DNA from: Guillardia theta CCMP2712
Taxonomy: Eukaryota > Cryptophyceae > Pyrenomonadales > Geminigeraceae
Assembly (NCBI RefSeq): GCF_000315625.1
Contig: NW_005434673.1
Location: 291,275-355,274, forward strand
DNA length: 64,000 bases
Direction of reading: 5' to 3'
The position numbers were made by a program, and so were the translations under genes. Every line of letters begins with the position of its first letter. The stretch's first letter is position 1. Of the stretch, positions 22,501-37,500 are shown piece by piece. Under the pieces are notes generated by a model. The model made no database searches and had not been told where the DNA came from. It was given only the letters and a program-made list of their open reading frames with translations.

Positions 22501-25500
22501 TGATCGTTCCTTCTACCGTCAAGCTGCTCGAGCCGAGATCGAGGATGAGAGCAGATGTCTGGGTGATGGTAGTGCTCTTCTGACCCGTGTTGATGATCTT
22601 GAGAGCAGGGATCTGCGTCCTGTCGATGGGCTGAGGGATCTCAAAGACGACATCGCACTTGTAGCCATTGTACTTGGACGAACTCGGACGCGAATTGATC
22701 ACCTGAAGCGACTGCACGTTTGCGCAAGTGTCCACCTTTGTCATGACGCCTGAAACGCCCCCTGTTCCGTTGGCAGTGATGTAGGCATACAGGGTGACCT
22801 GTGGCAAGGGTTCAGTGAAGGGCAGGGGAGAAAGGAAAGCAAGTCGGACCTGCTCGTTTCCTAATGGACCTTGCGGTTTGTCGGTGAAGAAGACTGAGCA
22901 GCTGTCGGTGAGCAAAGTGAAGATTTCGGCTTCTCCCAGAGCCAAGTTGATCGGTTTTTGTACGAGGACGTAACTCAGGATGGAAGGGATCATCGCGCCC
23001 AGCACAACAAGCACGCCAAGGTAGAAGATTTGGAGGTTCGAGGCTGTCTCGGGAGGGAGCAGCTTCAGTTTCCTGCCATCGATCAGCAGCTGCTTGCCCT
23101 GGAAAGAAGAACAAAGTCAGGAGAATCGCAGGCAACCTCCGACAGGTCACCGTCTTCAGGATGTAAATCGGCAGACTGCCATGCATCTTCCTGCTCCACA
23201 TGAAGAGGAGGTGAAAGGTGACAATAGCGATGAAGAGCAACGGAGCTCCCACAGCGCCTCGGATCCAAGACCTGTCCAAGGGAAACTCGCACATGTTCCA
23301 GAGAAGGCATCGACCTGCAATGCAGAGAGGCTCGCAGTAGCCGTAAAATGGTTTGCCTCCGAAGGAAAGCGCGTCTCGACACTTCCCCGCTCCACCGCAG
23401 CTGGAGGGGCACCAACCACAAGGCTCAACCAGCTGGTTTATGCACTCAGAGCAAGTCTGGTACTGGCAGGTTGGGGGTTTGGTGACAAAGATCTCGAGAG
23501 CAAGGAGAACTGGCCCAGCAGCCATGTCCTTGACGAGGGTGGATGAATTTCCTCCTTTGAAGCAGTAGGGATTGCAAGGGGACTGGTCGTCCACCTGAAT
23601 CAGCATAGATTCCACCCCGATCATCTGGGGGTCACTCTTGTACTGCAAGATCATCATCAAGACGTTAATGTCCTGCAGGCTGCCCGTCGCCTGGACTTTT
23701 GACCCGCCGACGGCCACGAAGACGTCGAGGTTCGGTACCTTGGAGGCGTTGAACGACAAGACACCACCAGACCTCACAGAGATCTCTATCGTCATACTTT
23801 GAAGCGGATTGAAGTCCACGTCGACAATCTGGAAGTAAGGAAGGTGCATGGTGATGTTCTGTTGCGCCTGAATGGTTTGAATCCCGGCGATAGGCCGGCC
23901 GAACATGTCGTGCATGATGATGTAGGGCTTGTTGTTAATCGGCATCACAGTGACAGCGATCTCCTTCTTGGCTTCTTGCGCAACATAGGGGTAGGACTTG
24001 TTGCAGTGCTCGAAGTGGAGGTTGGTTGGCAGGTCCGTGGGGACTGGGCAGGGGAACCGGATGCCAGTGCGACCCATGTCGTTGGCCTTGACGACGATCT
24101 TTTCGTTTCCTGAGGTTTGACGGGTCAGAATCATACCGCAAGGAGGCCTCAACAAAGTTTACCGTTGAAGTAGAGGTCGGGTTGGTAGGAGACCGAGGAA
24201 TCTTTCAGTGTCTGCCTAAGTGCACTGGCTGTGCTCCACATGACAAGAAACTTAGAGCTGGTGAAGACGATGGGTTTGCTCTTTGCGGAGAATACCAACC
24301 GACTTTGAAACTGCACCAACGTATTGATCTCGGAAGAAGTAAGAACGTCAGTCAGTCCCTGCTCGGCCGCCTTCCTGTTCAACAAATCTTTGCACACGGT
24401 GAAGCTGCGGGTGACGGGATCGAGGATGCTTCGAACGAAGACGCAGAAGGGAAGTTTCTCGTTTACGCACTGGGACAAGGTCTGATACTGCGGCACGATG
24501 GCGCAAGGAGAGTCGTAGCTGAGGCCGAGCTGTTGCCCTGAAGAAGAGACTGTCTCGTCGTCACACCACCTCCTCCATATGCACTCGTAGACGTCGGGCT
24601 CGGAGTAGATGCCCCGAGAGGGATCCCCATAATCTCGATTCTTAAGGCTGTTGAAAGCGTACACTGACAGAGCAGGGTCGACAGAGAATGTCCCGTTGTT
24701 GGCTATGAACTGCACCTGGATAACTCCAGGGCTGGACGAACACACTCCGTCCTTACACTTCTGCTCGTCGATGTCGACATCAGTCACAGTAATGCCTGCA
24801 AGGGCTGGAACGTCTCCTTCGTACATCTGAAGTTTGGAGTTCTGAATGCCGACCACTGGTGGGTCGTTGACAGCCAGGACGGAAACCTGCAGCGTCCTCA
24901 GCGAGTCTGTGGAGGGAATCACTCCTCCAGGGAGAGGGACTTCGACGTTCTGACGGTCGTTGATCCGGAACCGAAGAGTCTCGGGGCCGATGTTGTCCGT
25001 GTTGAAGTTGCTGTTTCCCAAGTAGAAGATGTTGTTCTTCAGCACGTCCGAAAGGTTCTGCGCAGTCCCTGTCATGAACACACGCGCGGTCGGTATAATC
25101 TTCTGTGCTTTGAGAGTCTCTCCTGCAGCTGCGGGCACCATTGTGGTGAGGTTGAACTGAACGTCAAACAGGGGGAGGCGCATGCAAGGAGACACGGGAG
25201 TCCCTTGACCTACCCAGGTGAAGGGTACTGGGGGATTACACCCGAGGCAGATGTCAGGACAGACCGAGCGGAAGGTCGTCTTGTTGGCCCAGGCCGAGAC
25301 CCCGCACTTGATGCCGTAGGCGATGCGCTGCTGGTCTGTCATGATGATGGAGGGCTCGAAGGCCTCGTTGGGGTTGTTGACGGGAGGCATGATCTGACAG
25401 TCGTCGGGGGCAAGGAGGTTGAACGTGCCCTGCAGGGCCGTGACCTCGAGATCGAAGAAGATGTTGGGGTTGGCCCTTGTCTTGACCCATTCAAGCACGT

Positions 25501-28500
25501 ATGGCGTGATGTCCGGGTCGACCACATCGAGACCTTGGAGGTAGTGAGAAGTGTCTTCGGTCATATAGATCTTCGTGCACTCGAGCTTCAGGTCGTCCAC
25601 GTAGACCATCTGATTACCTCCATTGGTCTGCTCTGATCGCATTCGAATCGCGTACATAGGGCTGTGGGCGATGAATGTGATTGGCTGAAACTGTGCAAAG
25701 GGCACCGATGCCGTGCCGGGATTCACTCGATCTTGCTGGGCAGACAGCACACACCATGCTCTGCAAGGTACCCACGTGTCAACCCCGAGCCTCCCTGCCG
25801 TGTACGTGTTTGCAACCAGGCCTACAGACCAGTTCTGCAGCCAAACGGCTCGTTCAAAGGCTGTCAGGGACATGTTCCCAGCCACCGGGTTCTCTATCAG
25901 GCTGACGTTGAGCATAGTCCCTCGATCACGATCGTTACGCGCAGACACCATCAGACTGAGGGTGTACTCGTACCCCAGACTGAAACCTGACACGTTCTGC
26001 GTCACGGCAGCCACGGGGCTCGAAGTGATGGTGTGAAGATAAAGATGCTGCTCCCCCTCCTGCGACACGGCATCGCCTGTCCACCCGTAGAACGACAACC
26101 CCGCAAGTCCTTCTGTGGTCCATCCCTCAATGTTCCCTTGCTGGATCCCTGAACATTAGAGTCAAGAGGTTGATCCTCGTACACTACAACCCTACCAACA
26201 CAGGACGCGAAGTCGTCGTAGCAGATTCTTGTGCCCTCACAGATAGGCGGGTTTTCAAACCCCAAGTTCGCAGCCTTTGGAAAGAAGCCGACAGTGGCGT
26301 TGTTGTTGATGGGACGAATAGAGATCCCGATTGAGCCTTCGATGGGAGCGAAGTCAAAACTGCTCGGAACCGTCAGGTCTCCAACCGAGGAATCGGCAAT
26401 GCTCACGTTGCGGCAGGAGTTCCGCAGTAGTACTGGTAGGAGGTCGCGTTATCCGGCCACACCTGATCTGATGCTGACACTGTCAAGGCCTCTTGCTCCT
26501 GGTACGTGAGGTAGTTGAAGTAGGGTCGGGGATTGTATCTGAAGGGAAGGCAGGGGACGTAAGGCGCTGGGCTCATTAGAGGACAAGCACTCACTGCAAG
26601 ACACGCATGGCCTCCTGGACTGCCACGCTCGGGCCCCGGAACTTGAGAGTTCTGCACTGGCTGCCCGGATTCACCTGACGGCTCAAACCTCAGTGTCGTT
26701 GCGGCCGGAGAGAGCGGGCAAGGGCAACCTTGCGGCACCAGCATCCCTTGCCGTTCCATGTACAGCCATTCGCGCCGGCACAGGAATCAGCAGTGATGTA
26801 GCTATGACACCTGCCGAAGGAGTTAAGAGGCTGCCTGCCGTCCAGGGGAGCACGAACGTGATCTCAGAACAGCTGGGGTCCTCCCAGAACTCCAGCTGGC
26901 TCTTCATGGCATCGGAGAGGGGGATGATGCCGGGCTCGGACTGAGAAACGATGGTCAACCTGCCGAAGATCACGGAGGTCTGGACGGTGATGGATCCGTC
27001 CTACAACACGGAGGAGAAAGACAAGGTCAGGAGGCCGAACACTCCTCGCGCCCTGGCTCTTACCATCCACTCTCCCTCAAGCTTCGTCACAGGATCTACT
27101 GAGTTCTCACACCTGCAGTCGAGTCAATGGAGCATGGGAAACTCAGAGGACTGTCACGTGGCTTTCTGAGAGATTGGGAAGGTCCCGTCCTGGATGGTGC
27201 AGGAGCCGCACTCAAAGGCGTCCACGTCGATGACGTTGAGCCCCGACGGGCCTGAGGGGATTGCTCTGAGGGAGAGAAGGTCAGAGGGGAGGCGGCAAGA
27301 GGAGATGGAAGTCACTTGGACTGCAGTAGAGGGGAGACTCCCTCGTCGAAGGCGATCGGGTCGGTGATTCGTGGGAGGGTGATGACCGGGGGGTCGTTGA
27401 CGGGTTGGATCAGAATGTTGATCACAATCTAGAGAGAACGCGATGAGTCAGCTGGGCAGGAGGCAGTGAGGCACGAGAGCTTACCGTCGATGTCTGAGAC
27501 GATCCCTCGAATTCGCCAGTCTGATCGCCACCGCTGTAACCCTGATCGCTTATCTGGAATGTGACCTGTTGAAGGCAAAAGATCAACAGGCTCTTGACTG
27601 GTTGGCAGGTGCGCTTACGGTCTCTATTCCTCTATTGGAGTTGAAGTTCTGCTGATTGGTGCCCATCTTGTACGAGATCATCCTCATAGCAATGTTGCAA
27701 TCGATGGGATGGCCAATGAATGCAATCTCTTGCGCAAACTGAGACTGACCACCGACGTAGATGTAGAGGTATTCTCTGTTGTTGAGGGAAACCTGCAAAG
27801 AATCAGACTTGAAGTTACCCTAGGGAAAGACTTACTTCTCCTTTCAGAGCTGAGATCTTCACGTTCAACTGCGGACAATCTGACACCCATGTCGGCAACG
27901 TGTACGACTCTCCTCGCTTTGCAAGCTCGGCAGTCAGCAGGTTGATGCATTCGATTCGACTGGAGTCATACAAGTCGATGGGTTTCGTCACCAAACCTCT
28001 GTAAGCACGAGTCATATACAGGTCATGAAGCAGCAGCAAAGAGATTCTCACCCAAGCCTGACGGCAGTTTGATCATCCTCCAGGTAATTGACTGTGATGT
28101 TGGCCAGAAGATCATAAGGGTTTCCAGCCGAAGTCACAACATCTCGAACGTTGTTGAATACAGGGCTGCACTTGTTTGCAAGGTTGCTCGTCGCACATCG
28201 CTGGCGACAACCGTCGGAAACTGTGTTTCCAAAGATGATGCAAGGCCGATCGTTGATAGCCAGCGTGTAGAAGTTGTACAAGAGAACTTGAGCAAAACCC
28301 TTGGTGCCCATTCCTGTGACTGCATTGTCTTCGAAGGTGATAACAAGAGTTTCAAGATACACATAGCTGGCATCTTCCATCGACGGGTTGATACTCTTGT
28401 TGAAGTCATTGACGCGGTTGAAGATATACTGGGAGCAAGACTGCTCGCAACCTGCTGCTTCCTTGGTGTTCAAGAAGGCAGGAGGGCCGATGTCTGAGAG

Positions 28501-31500
28501 GAAGCAGGGTCTAGAGCACTTTCCAACGTACTGATTCTTGTACTGGATGCTTTGATCCTGCAGCGTGTAGTACATAAGGCTCTGAATGATGTCTCGAATG
28601 TGGTCAGTGTAGCCATCGAAGCGGACAATGCGGTCACGGTAACCACTCCCCTTGGAGAAAGACAGCAGTTTCCTCTTGCTCTTCGGGATTGTGATCGTAC
28701 CCAGCTTGCTGGATATCTCTACTGTGAACAAGCCCTTCGCAGTCTCGCCTAGTGACAACGATGGCGACACTTTGAGCTTCGTCGGACATTCACCGTCGCA
28801 GTTTTCACAATCCTGAACTGGTCGGTTCCCACAATCTTCCAACATGACATAGGCAGGAAGGAGCCCATTGTTGAGGCGATCTTGTAGCCATGGCTCATCG
28901 TAAACTGGAATCATCTTCACAGGCAGAGGGTCAGTCTTGATCGGAATCGATATGATGGAGACATTGGTTCTTGCAGTGTACCTTGCAACTTCACTCGGTT
29001 GGTACCAACCATTGTTGTCAATGGTGTTGTACACTGCCCTCTCGTCCTTGAGAGCGAATGAGATGTTCACTTTGTTCGATCCCTCAGCGTTGCTGAAGTT
29101 TGATTTCATTTCGAATGTCATTTCGTTTAGCAGCGAGTTCATGGTGATCATGTCAGTGCTGAAGAGCAAGTTCGAGTCTCCAATCCCTGAGCCAGCGGCC
29201 ACCTCAATCACGCAAGGAGCAGTTCCTCGGTCGTTGCTCTTGGTGTTTTGACAAGCCTTGCTGTAGATGTTTGATCCGTCGCCTCCCGAGCAGTCCAGTG
29301 AGCAACTTGATCCGGTGCAGTTGTAGGATCGCCCTCGCACGAGGATCAGCTCAGCATTAGGAGGGTATGGCCAACCATCCCCCAACTTCGGATCGGTTGT
29401 TGGGTCCTGGCGATCGGAGCTATAGAAGAACACAGTCTCGTTGATACTGCGGTCAGGAACGAGACTGAAGCAGAGAAGACCATCCTTAGCCACCTGAGCT
29501 TTGACCAGGTCCATGTTCAACGGAAACTCCATCCAAGTCTCAATGCTGTTCGTCATGTACAGTTGACTGACTTGGACGGGAGGGAAGGAAACATCAAGCA
29601 CTTTGGTCTGGTCGTAGGTCAAGGTGTTGTCAAAAGAGCAAGAGACCATGTTCAAGGTCACTGTCCCTTGAGTTACACACTGCTGTGGACAACACACTGG
29701 CTTGTTGGTGCCAGTCACCCCTTGGTCTACACAGTCTACTGAGCAGCTCTCCGCGATGCAGTTCACCTTGTAGATACGCAGAGTGAGAGTAGCTGAAGGG
29801 TACGAGAGCAACTGGGACAGGATAGGAGCAGTCTGAAACTTGAGGTATGGCAACCTGGAGCATTCGTTGATTTGCTGACCGGCCGCTGACAGGCAAGTTT
29901 TCTGACCGGACATCATGACCCCGTACTTGTTCGTAACAAACTGAGCTGAAGTGACTCGGGCATCGACGTTGACTATCACAAGCGGAGTGCTGACATTGAG
30001 GATCGGTCTGAATTGCACGAAGCAGCTCGTGTCAGCGAAGTTCATCTTGATTTTGCCTACGTCACATGACACCTGCAGAGAGTAGTTGGTGTTGGCTGTG
30101 GTTGACCCTGGCGCCAAATACTGTTGCACATCGAAATCCTCCATGTGACCGCCTTCAAGTTTGGATGACTGACCTTGGATGATCATTACAAACTCTTGCA
30201 GGATCAAGACAGGAGGATCATTCTCGTCGTCAACATTCAGAGTGAGCTGTTTCGAATTCGATAGCGGTTTGCTGAGATCGGTGGCAGCCCTAGTAGTCTT
30301 GTTCTGATCCGAATATCCGTTGTCATTGACAACAACTTGGATGTTGTCATCAACATTATTTACATTCGGACCAGAGATATATTCGAGATTTCCAAGCCCC
30401 GTAGTGTTCATGATTGTGATAGAGCTGATCAGAGACAGCTGCTCGTTCACAACGTACCATGGAATTAGCGCTGGGCTACCGGCCAAACATTTACACAAGA
30501 TGGAAGTGACGATCATGATTTGATCTCCGGGACATCTTGGACAGACGGGGAACAACCTGGAGCCTCCGATGCTGATGCTGCCGTGCTTGAGCGCCTGGAG
30601 CGTCACTGAGATCTGGTTCCCGTCTTGAAATCCTGCATCGTCGGTGATCCACACGGCTGATATAGGAGCGTTGGCGATCGTAGTGAGCGCAGCAGGCCTG
30701 TCCTCCTGCACTCGGAAGACGGTGGTGCCGTCAACAGCGGGAGGGGAGTTGACTGGGTACACGGTGATGTTGAGATCCTTCCTGTAGACGACCGGGTCGA
30801 AGGCGTCGAGTGTCATGCGGAAGACAAGGAAGAGCCTGGCGGGTTTGCCTGAGGAGAAGAGCTTAGGGGGGATGTACTTGAGGCCGTTGAGGGCGGCACT
30901 GACAGCCGATCTAGTTCCCCTGCACGTGACAAACGAGGACGAAGCCGGATGACCGGGCACAGAGTTGCTGTTCTGGTTCTGACAGATCGTTAGCCCGTTG
31001 GGCACTTCGATGGCTCCACCTGCACAGAAAATCGAACCGTCCAGGAAGTCAAAGTACGACCCACACTGCTGGGCACAGGTGGGGACGTTGGAGATCAGGT
31101 CTCGGCATCGCGGGGGTTTGCCCAAGTCCTTTCCGGCCTCCCAGAGGTAGTTGGCGCATGCCGTGTTGATCATGCAGAGCTCGAGGACGACGGTAGGCTG
31201 GGAGCCCACGAGCGTGAGCTCTCCGCTAGACATTATGTAGGGAGTGTCTTCGTTGACCGCAAAGGATCGAGAATCTACACTCCTTGTGGTCACTTTGACA
31301 TCGAAGCAGGAAGGCCCCGAACATGGTGCCTTGACGCAGGTGCTAGTGCCGGTAGGACAAGCGCCTACTGAGAACTGATATTGTTTATATTGAGTAACCT
31401 GCTTGGACAAGAAGACGATGAGCAGTAAAGGACACTGACTAGCCTGCAGACACAAAAAGCATGAGGTCGGGTCAGATGTGGCAAAGAAGAGACCGTGTAT

Positions 31501-34500
31501 TGTGGACAGTTTGTCAAGCATTTTTCACCACAAAACCCGCAGACATCATCGAAGTATACTGCTGGGAACTCATTCATACAACCTGAAATGAATCACTTCA
31601 TTCGCCAGCTCCAATTTCTCATTTGTTTACCTTGCTGGCACTGATTGTACCCGCCGCACTTTCCGCAGCGATCGCACACCTTCCTCGTACCTGGATACAC
31701 TCCTCCCCTTGCATACTCCAACTGTCCCACATTGAAGTCGATGCTTGACCGCAAACTGCTGGTGGAACTGAGGAGGCCCTGGCAGTCTGATCGCTCCGTC
31801 ACGATCCCGTAGATCCCCTGCGGCGTCAGGCCCTTGGAAATCGCCTTCGTCCTGTCCGCGCTGGTGAAGTAACATCCGACCCTGGAACGCTTGTGAGGAG
31901 GACAGAGGGATTATGAGGGAAAGACAAGGAAAAAGTGATTTCAACAGAGGGCACGATTCTCGACTCTCACCTTCCTCCTGCTATCTTCTCCGGCGCGGGT
32001 TCAACGCCATAGGTGTGGACCTTGATGCAGGCGTCTGCCTCAGGGGCCGAGTAGTACCCATCTTGGTTGATTGGATTCCCAGAAGAGTCGAAGATCAGCG
32101 TGTGATTGGCAAAATCCGACTCCACCCAACTTCCGGAAGACTGAGTTTGTCCCTGCGCCCACTGAAAGAACGTGCGTCAAGGCTGGAACGAGACAGAGGT
32201 GAACGTTTCTTCACCTGCTCACACACTCCGGCAAAGAATATGTCATGATACGCAAGCATGTTGTAAGGTGCGGAAAATGCAGACTTGGTCGGGGGAAACC
32301 AGTTCCGTACAATTGTTGTATCAAACGAGAGATCGAAGTCTATCCTCAAATCCGCATTCAGCTGGATGCCGGAGCCTGCATACCTCACCAGAACCCTGGA
32401 AGGAGGTCACGTACAAGGTTTTGAACGGATTAAAAACTCACTTTACAGGACAAACCTTCTTGTTGATTGGCCATTCTACTCCGTAAAGCCCCTGAGAAGT
32501 GCCATCTGAATCGGTTGATGCAGTTGTTGCAGCATTGTAGTTAACAGGATTGTATCGAAACACTGCTACACAGATGTCAACTTTCTGCTGACCCAAACCA
32601 TTGAGCACAGTGACTTTGGTGTCACCACAGAGTGAAGTGGAGGCTGTTGCGTACGCAGGAGCTGTCATGCTGAAGTCGGAGGTCGTTTGCTCCGAAGCCC
32701 TTCGGAAGACGTATGTGATAGTGGAGCTCTCGATCACGACCTCCTTCTCGTCACCGTTGAGCCCTTCAAGTTTGAGGGCGCAGAACGAGTCTAGAGTGGA
32801 CGCCGCGAAGTTCGACGCAGCCAGGATGTTTGACTCAAAGTTGGTCAGAGCTTGAAGCTTCCTTGTACGTCTCAGAAGGTTTGGACGGCAATTCGGGTTG
32901 GAGAGACTAGATAAAGCAGCAGAGGAGGCAGCAATGTAGTTGGACAGAACGGAATCACTCAGCTTCACCTTGGCGTTCTTCGCATTACTCATGATGCTTT
33001 GAAGGGTGTTGAGGATCCTGTAAACCTCAGTTGATGTGGAATCACACAAGGCATTGAGGCCTTGGTCTGTAGCGAAAGTCTCATAATACACGGAAGACAG
33101 TTGCTCAAGGGAGTCCGACGTGTATGAGATCAAGTTGAAGCTCAACAAATCATCAAAAAGCCGAGAGAGATCCATGCGGTACGATGCCTGTAAGCTAGCT
33201 TGATTGATCATCGAGGCATACAATCTCATACTCGAGACAGCATCCGAACCTGATTGGGACACAAACCCAGACACCTTGATGTTGCCGAGAAGCTGATCTT
33301 GCAACGTTGACATGAGCGGCAAAGGGAACGCGTTGCACTGAGTAAATTGAGGACTCAAAACCAAATCAGGAGTCCCTAAGTACAGAGTCTTCCAAACATC
33401 AACTGTTTCTGTCTGATATTGAGTTGCATCGAATACGTCCTTCACTCGCAGCTGAATCTGCACCAACGAGCAAGAAGGGTCTGTAGGAGCAGCGGAGCAG
33501 CGGCTTCCAGTCTCGCAGTATGTGAGCTTGCCTTGAGACACCGTTGAGAAAGTGTAATCGGTGAAGAGAGTTGCCGAGGGATCACACCCTGGGCGTTGGT
33601 ATGCAAACGCGTAAGACAAGGGCAAGTTATCAGCGTCGTCATTCCACGAAACTGGCAGGATCAATCAGCTTCACATCGAAGAAACAAACAAAAACAAGAT
33701 ACCTGCAATGAAATTGAAGGGAGTGACAAGGGCTACGCCGCATGATGGTGATACGTCGATGTAACCGTTCCTCGGCAAGTTGTTCACCGTCACCTGAACT
33801 TCAGTCCAGGCGACTGTGTATTGCTGGAGCACAAGAGACTCTCTGCCCTTGACCAACGAGAGCCTGACAAAGAAGTTGCTGTTGGCATTGGTTGCAATAG
33901 GGTTGAGACCGAAGAGACCAACGCTCGAGTAAGGCTGGTACTGATTGAAGCGACTTATTGACGGGTCGTTCAAGTTTGCATTGTTCATCTCTTCCCTGTA
34001 GATGCAAAAGTTCAGATGAGTGTCAAAAGAACGACTAGCAGCACTTACCATTGGTACCAGCAAAAATTGTTGATGTCACTGTTGAAGTCTGGAATGCCAC
34101 TGTTGCAAGAGTATTGAGTGCCCACTAACTGACCTCGAATAAGAAGAAGCTCATTCGGGATGAAGTTGTTATACAGAAAGTTGAAGGGATGTTCAGAGGC
34201 ATTGAAGCCAGTCAACACGCTGGGGTCGATCGTCAGCACCAGGTTGTTGATGGGATCAAGCATCCCAGACTGATAGTCTCGAGCTGTTCTTGGGTAGACT
34301 GTGAAGCGAACGGCCGTGGTTGCTGTTCGCAACGGGTTGCCGTTGTAGAGTTCTGTTACCGTAGCAACTATCTGTATCGTGATGTTCCACATGCCATTCA
34401 TATTCCTTGAGAACAAAGTGATATTGGATGATTGAGAATCCAGAGTTTGCAAATCGCTCCAGGTCTTGAAGCACCTTTCAGCCGTGCAGGAGCAGGCGCT

Positions 34501-37500
34501 TACAATCTCAGGTGGAAGAGAAAAAAAGGATGATAGTTGCCAGTATGTGTAGATGTCTTTTGTCCATGTATAGCAGTCCCACTTGAACTGATACTTCGTC
34601 CCCGGAAGCTTCAGCGGATTCGCGACACTGATGAACACTTTGATAGCCTGGGAGGAGCTGGATGAATCGTCGATCACGATTCCGTAGTTAGAAGCCCTCC
34701 TGTATCCGCCTCGAGGTGTTGCCATCGTAGAAGAGTCGAAGACCCCACTGAATGCATCAAGATTGAGAGCGGAATAGTTCGTGCGGATACCCACGGCACT
34801 GCATGGGAAGAGCGATGTGTCCGTGCTGATCCTGGCCACAGCTCGGACGACGTACGACACGTTACTTTTCAACGAATTTGACGGCAGTTGCCAGGTGCTT
34901 CCCTGACCGAAGGCTGAATATAAGAGACAGGCCTGAGTGCTGCCTGCCACACAAGCGGTGGTTGGAGGATTAAAACATACAGATAGTGTCTCTGCCTGGT
35001 AAAAATTTGCGTATACTTGCCAATCGTACCGAATCAGGTTGTTCAGGGTAGAGGTTTGAGTGCCAAGTGCTGTTGATGTGCTGAAAGTATTCTTCAAAGC
35101 CACAGAAATGTTGCCATTGCATGCAAGAACACTGTCATACAGCAGCCTGAGCTTCAAAACCAAGGGACTCAACAGGTCAGTCAGAGTCAATATAGAAGGT
35201 CCAAGGATTTGAACCTCGGGTGCCGGACTCAGGTACATGCGGGTAGAAGCTGAAGCCCATGGCGCACAAACAGTATTGGCATCATTGTCATTGCATCCAG
35301 TCAAGTCCGATGTAGTCATACTCATTGCAGGACAATAGACGTATTGCTCTGGTGCAGTCCAGAAGTCAGAAGGAATAGGAGAAGGTCCACACTTGCTCGA
35401 TAAGCTCCACAACCAGCTCCAGGTTACCAGCTTCCAGGTATAAGAGTAGTCAGGCTGCAAGTCGCACGTCTTGGTGGTAGAAACGCAAGCCGTCAAAGTG
35501 TTTCCTGTCGACGCTATGGTATCACTGTACACGATGTTGATGCGGGCCACCTGGATTTGCGCAAGCCTGTTATTCAAGCTCTGCACCCAGTCCAAACAGT
35601 CGCAATTTCCAGAACCACAAGCAGGGCATCCCAAAAGATTTCCAGTCGTGAGGTCGATCTTCTTGACTTCCACATGCCAACCATAACCCATTGCCCGTCC
35701 TCCTCCACCTTTTGACTGGATCCCGCTTAGAGTCCAGTTGCTGCAGAAACTCATTCTCAGCGGAGCGGTGATGACCGCAGTGGTTGGAGGTTTCAAGTCC
35801 TCCGGGACAGGTTTGGCAAGGAACACACCATCCGCAAACGCGTAGGGGTCGAGGTATGACGCGACGGTGAAAGGCCTCAACTGAATGAAAGTGTTCCATG
35901 TGACTGTAGGATTCTGACCGAAAGAAATGAGCATCTTCAATCTTGAGGGCCAAGTGACATAGGCTCCGACACCAAAAGTGCTTGCGGGGTTCGTGAAGAG
36001 TTCAACTGTGGTCTGATAAACTGGTTGATCGGATGGGGTCCCTCGAGATCCTCGGTCTGTTGATGTGTCAAACTCGATCTCCATTCCTGTCACGTCCGGG
36101 GTGAATTGAGCGCCAACAACTACCGGAGGTCCGCCGCCTGTGTAGAAGAAAAGGCCATACCGAATTCTTTGCCCACTGGTATCATCACCTGCCAGAAAGT
36201 ATCAAAACCCAGCTCAACAATATGATACACATTGCACAGAGTGTCCACTAAAAGTTGTACCTTGTGGGAACGCAGCAAAAAGAAGGTTGAACTCGAGGTC
36301 TTGGAATGTGGCTTGAGTGGCTCTACACTTCCCCAACTTAGTGAAATTGTCACCAGTAGGACATGTAGCCACGAAATCTTTGCACTGATGCACACAGCCA
36401 TCCAAAGTCTGCGACTTCTGGAGAGGGCAGAGTGCATTGGTCAAACAGTACTCGTGTGGAATGAGTGGCGTCTTGCAGTAGAAAGAACAATAGAGCTCAG
36501 TTATTGGGCCAATAGTCACGTTCCTGCAAGTATCCTGGTTGAAGGTAGGATGTAAGTCATACATGTAGACCCCTGGGTCTAGGTAACTCCCAAACTCACA
36601 TCTGCTGTTTTCAAGTTCCAGCACGTTGTTCCATTTCAACTTATCGATATTGACTCCGCTGATCTGTACCACCGTTCCTCCTTTTGCACTCCCTGAGTAT
36701 CTTGGTAGTACCTCAGATATTCCCGTTGTGAAAAAGACAAACCGTTGAGTCTCCAACGACCACACCACTCCTGACAATGAAACCTGAAGTAGAGCAATGT
36801 GCGGAGAGGACAACGGCGGAGTGTAACAGATCATGTATGTGGCATTGACGAACTTAACTTTAGAAGCTGAAAATCTGCAGCGCTGAAAGTAAGTGTCCGC
36901 TGGACTCAACGGACATTCCTCCAGAATAATAGTAAACCGACAAGAGAGGGTGGAAGTATCTACAAAAGGTCCTCCAAATACATTGACAACTCCACCTCCA
37001 TCAATGTGCGCAAAGGGAGGATAAATAGATGCGGCCTGAGGAATAGTAGTAGATTGAGCTTCAATTCCAGTAAAGATCAATCCTTCTTCAATCGTGATGT
37101 TGTTCAATTGAGAAATCGCTGTGAAATCTTTGTCGAAAGAGATTGTTTTCAACGATCCTTGTGTAACAAGGTTTACCTCGGTGATATTCCCTGTCTCGTT
37201 CTTCTTGAGAGCTTTCTGCAGAGAGGAAGTCAACAAGATGCATTCTCCTTGTGCAACTCAAACAAGCATATACCTGACGTGTCATGTACGAGAATGAGTT
37301 CAATTTCAATTCTCCTTTGGGGTCTGTTCGGTCTAACATGCCAAATCCAAGAGGCGCAAAGGACGAGATACTCCATGCAACGCTCACGTCCGACGAAGCC
37401 ATCTCGTATACGTTCATTACGTTGCCAGTGTTCAACTCAAGCTTGTAGAAATAATGTCCACTGGTGTTGTGAATCATGGTGTAGATTTCTTTGAGTTGTC

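Noticed and set aside
31380-31403. A 24-nt intron GTTACTCAATATAAACAATATCAG in the giant gene
   Set aside because: It keeps frame whether removed or not and is far shorter than all other introns; kept as exon.
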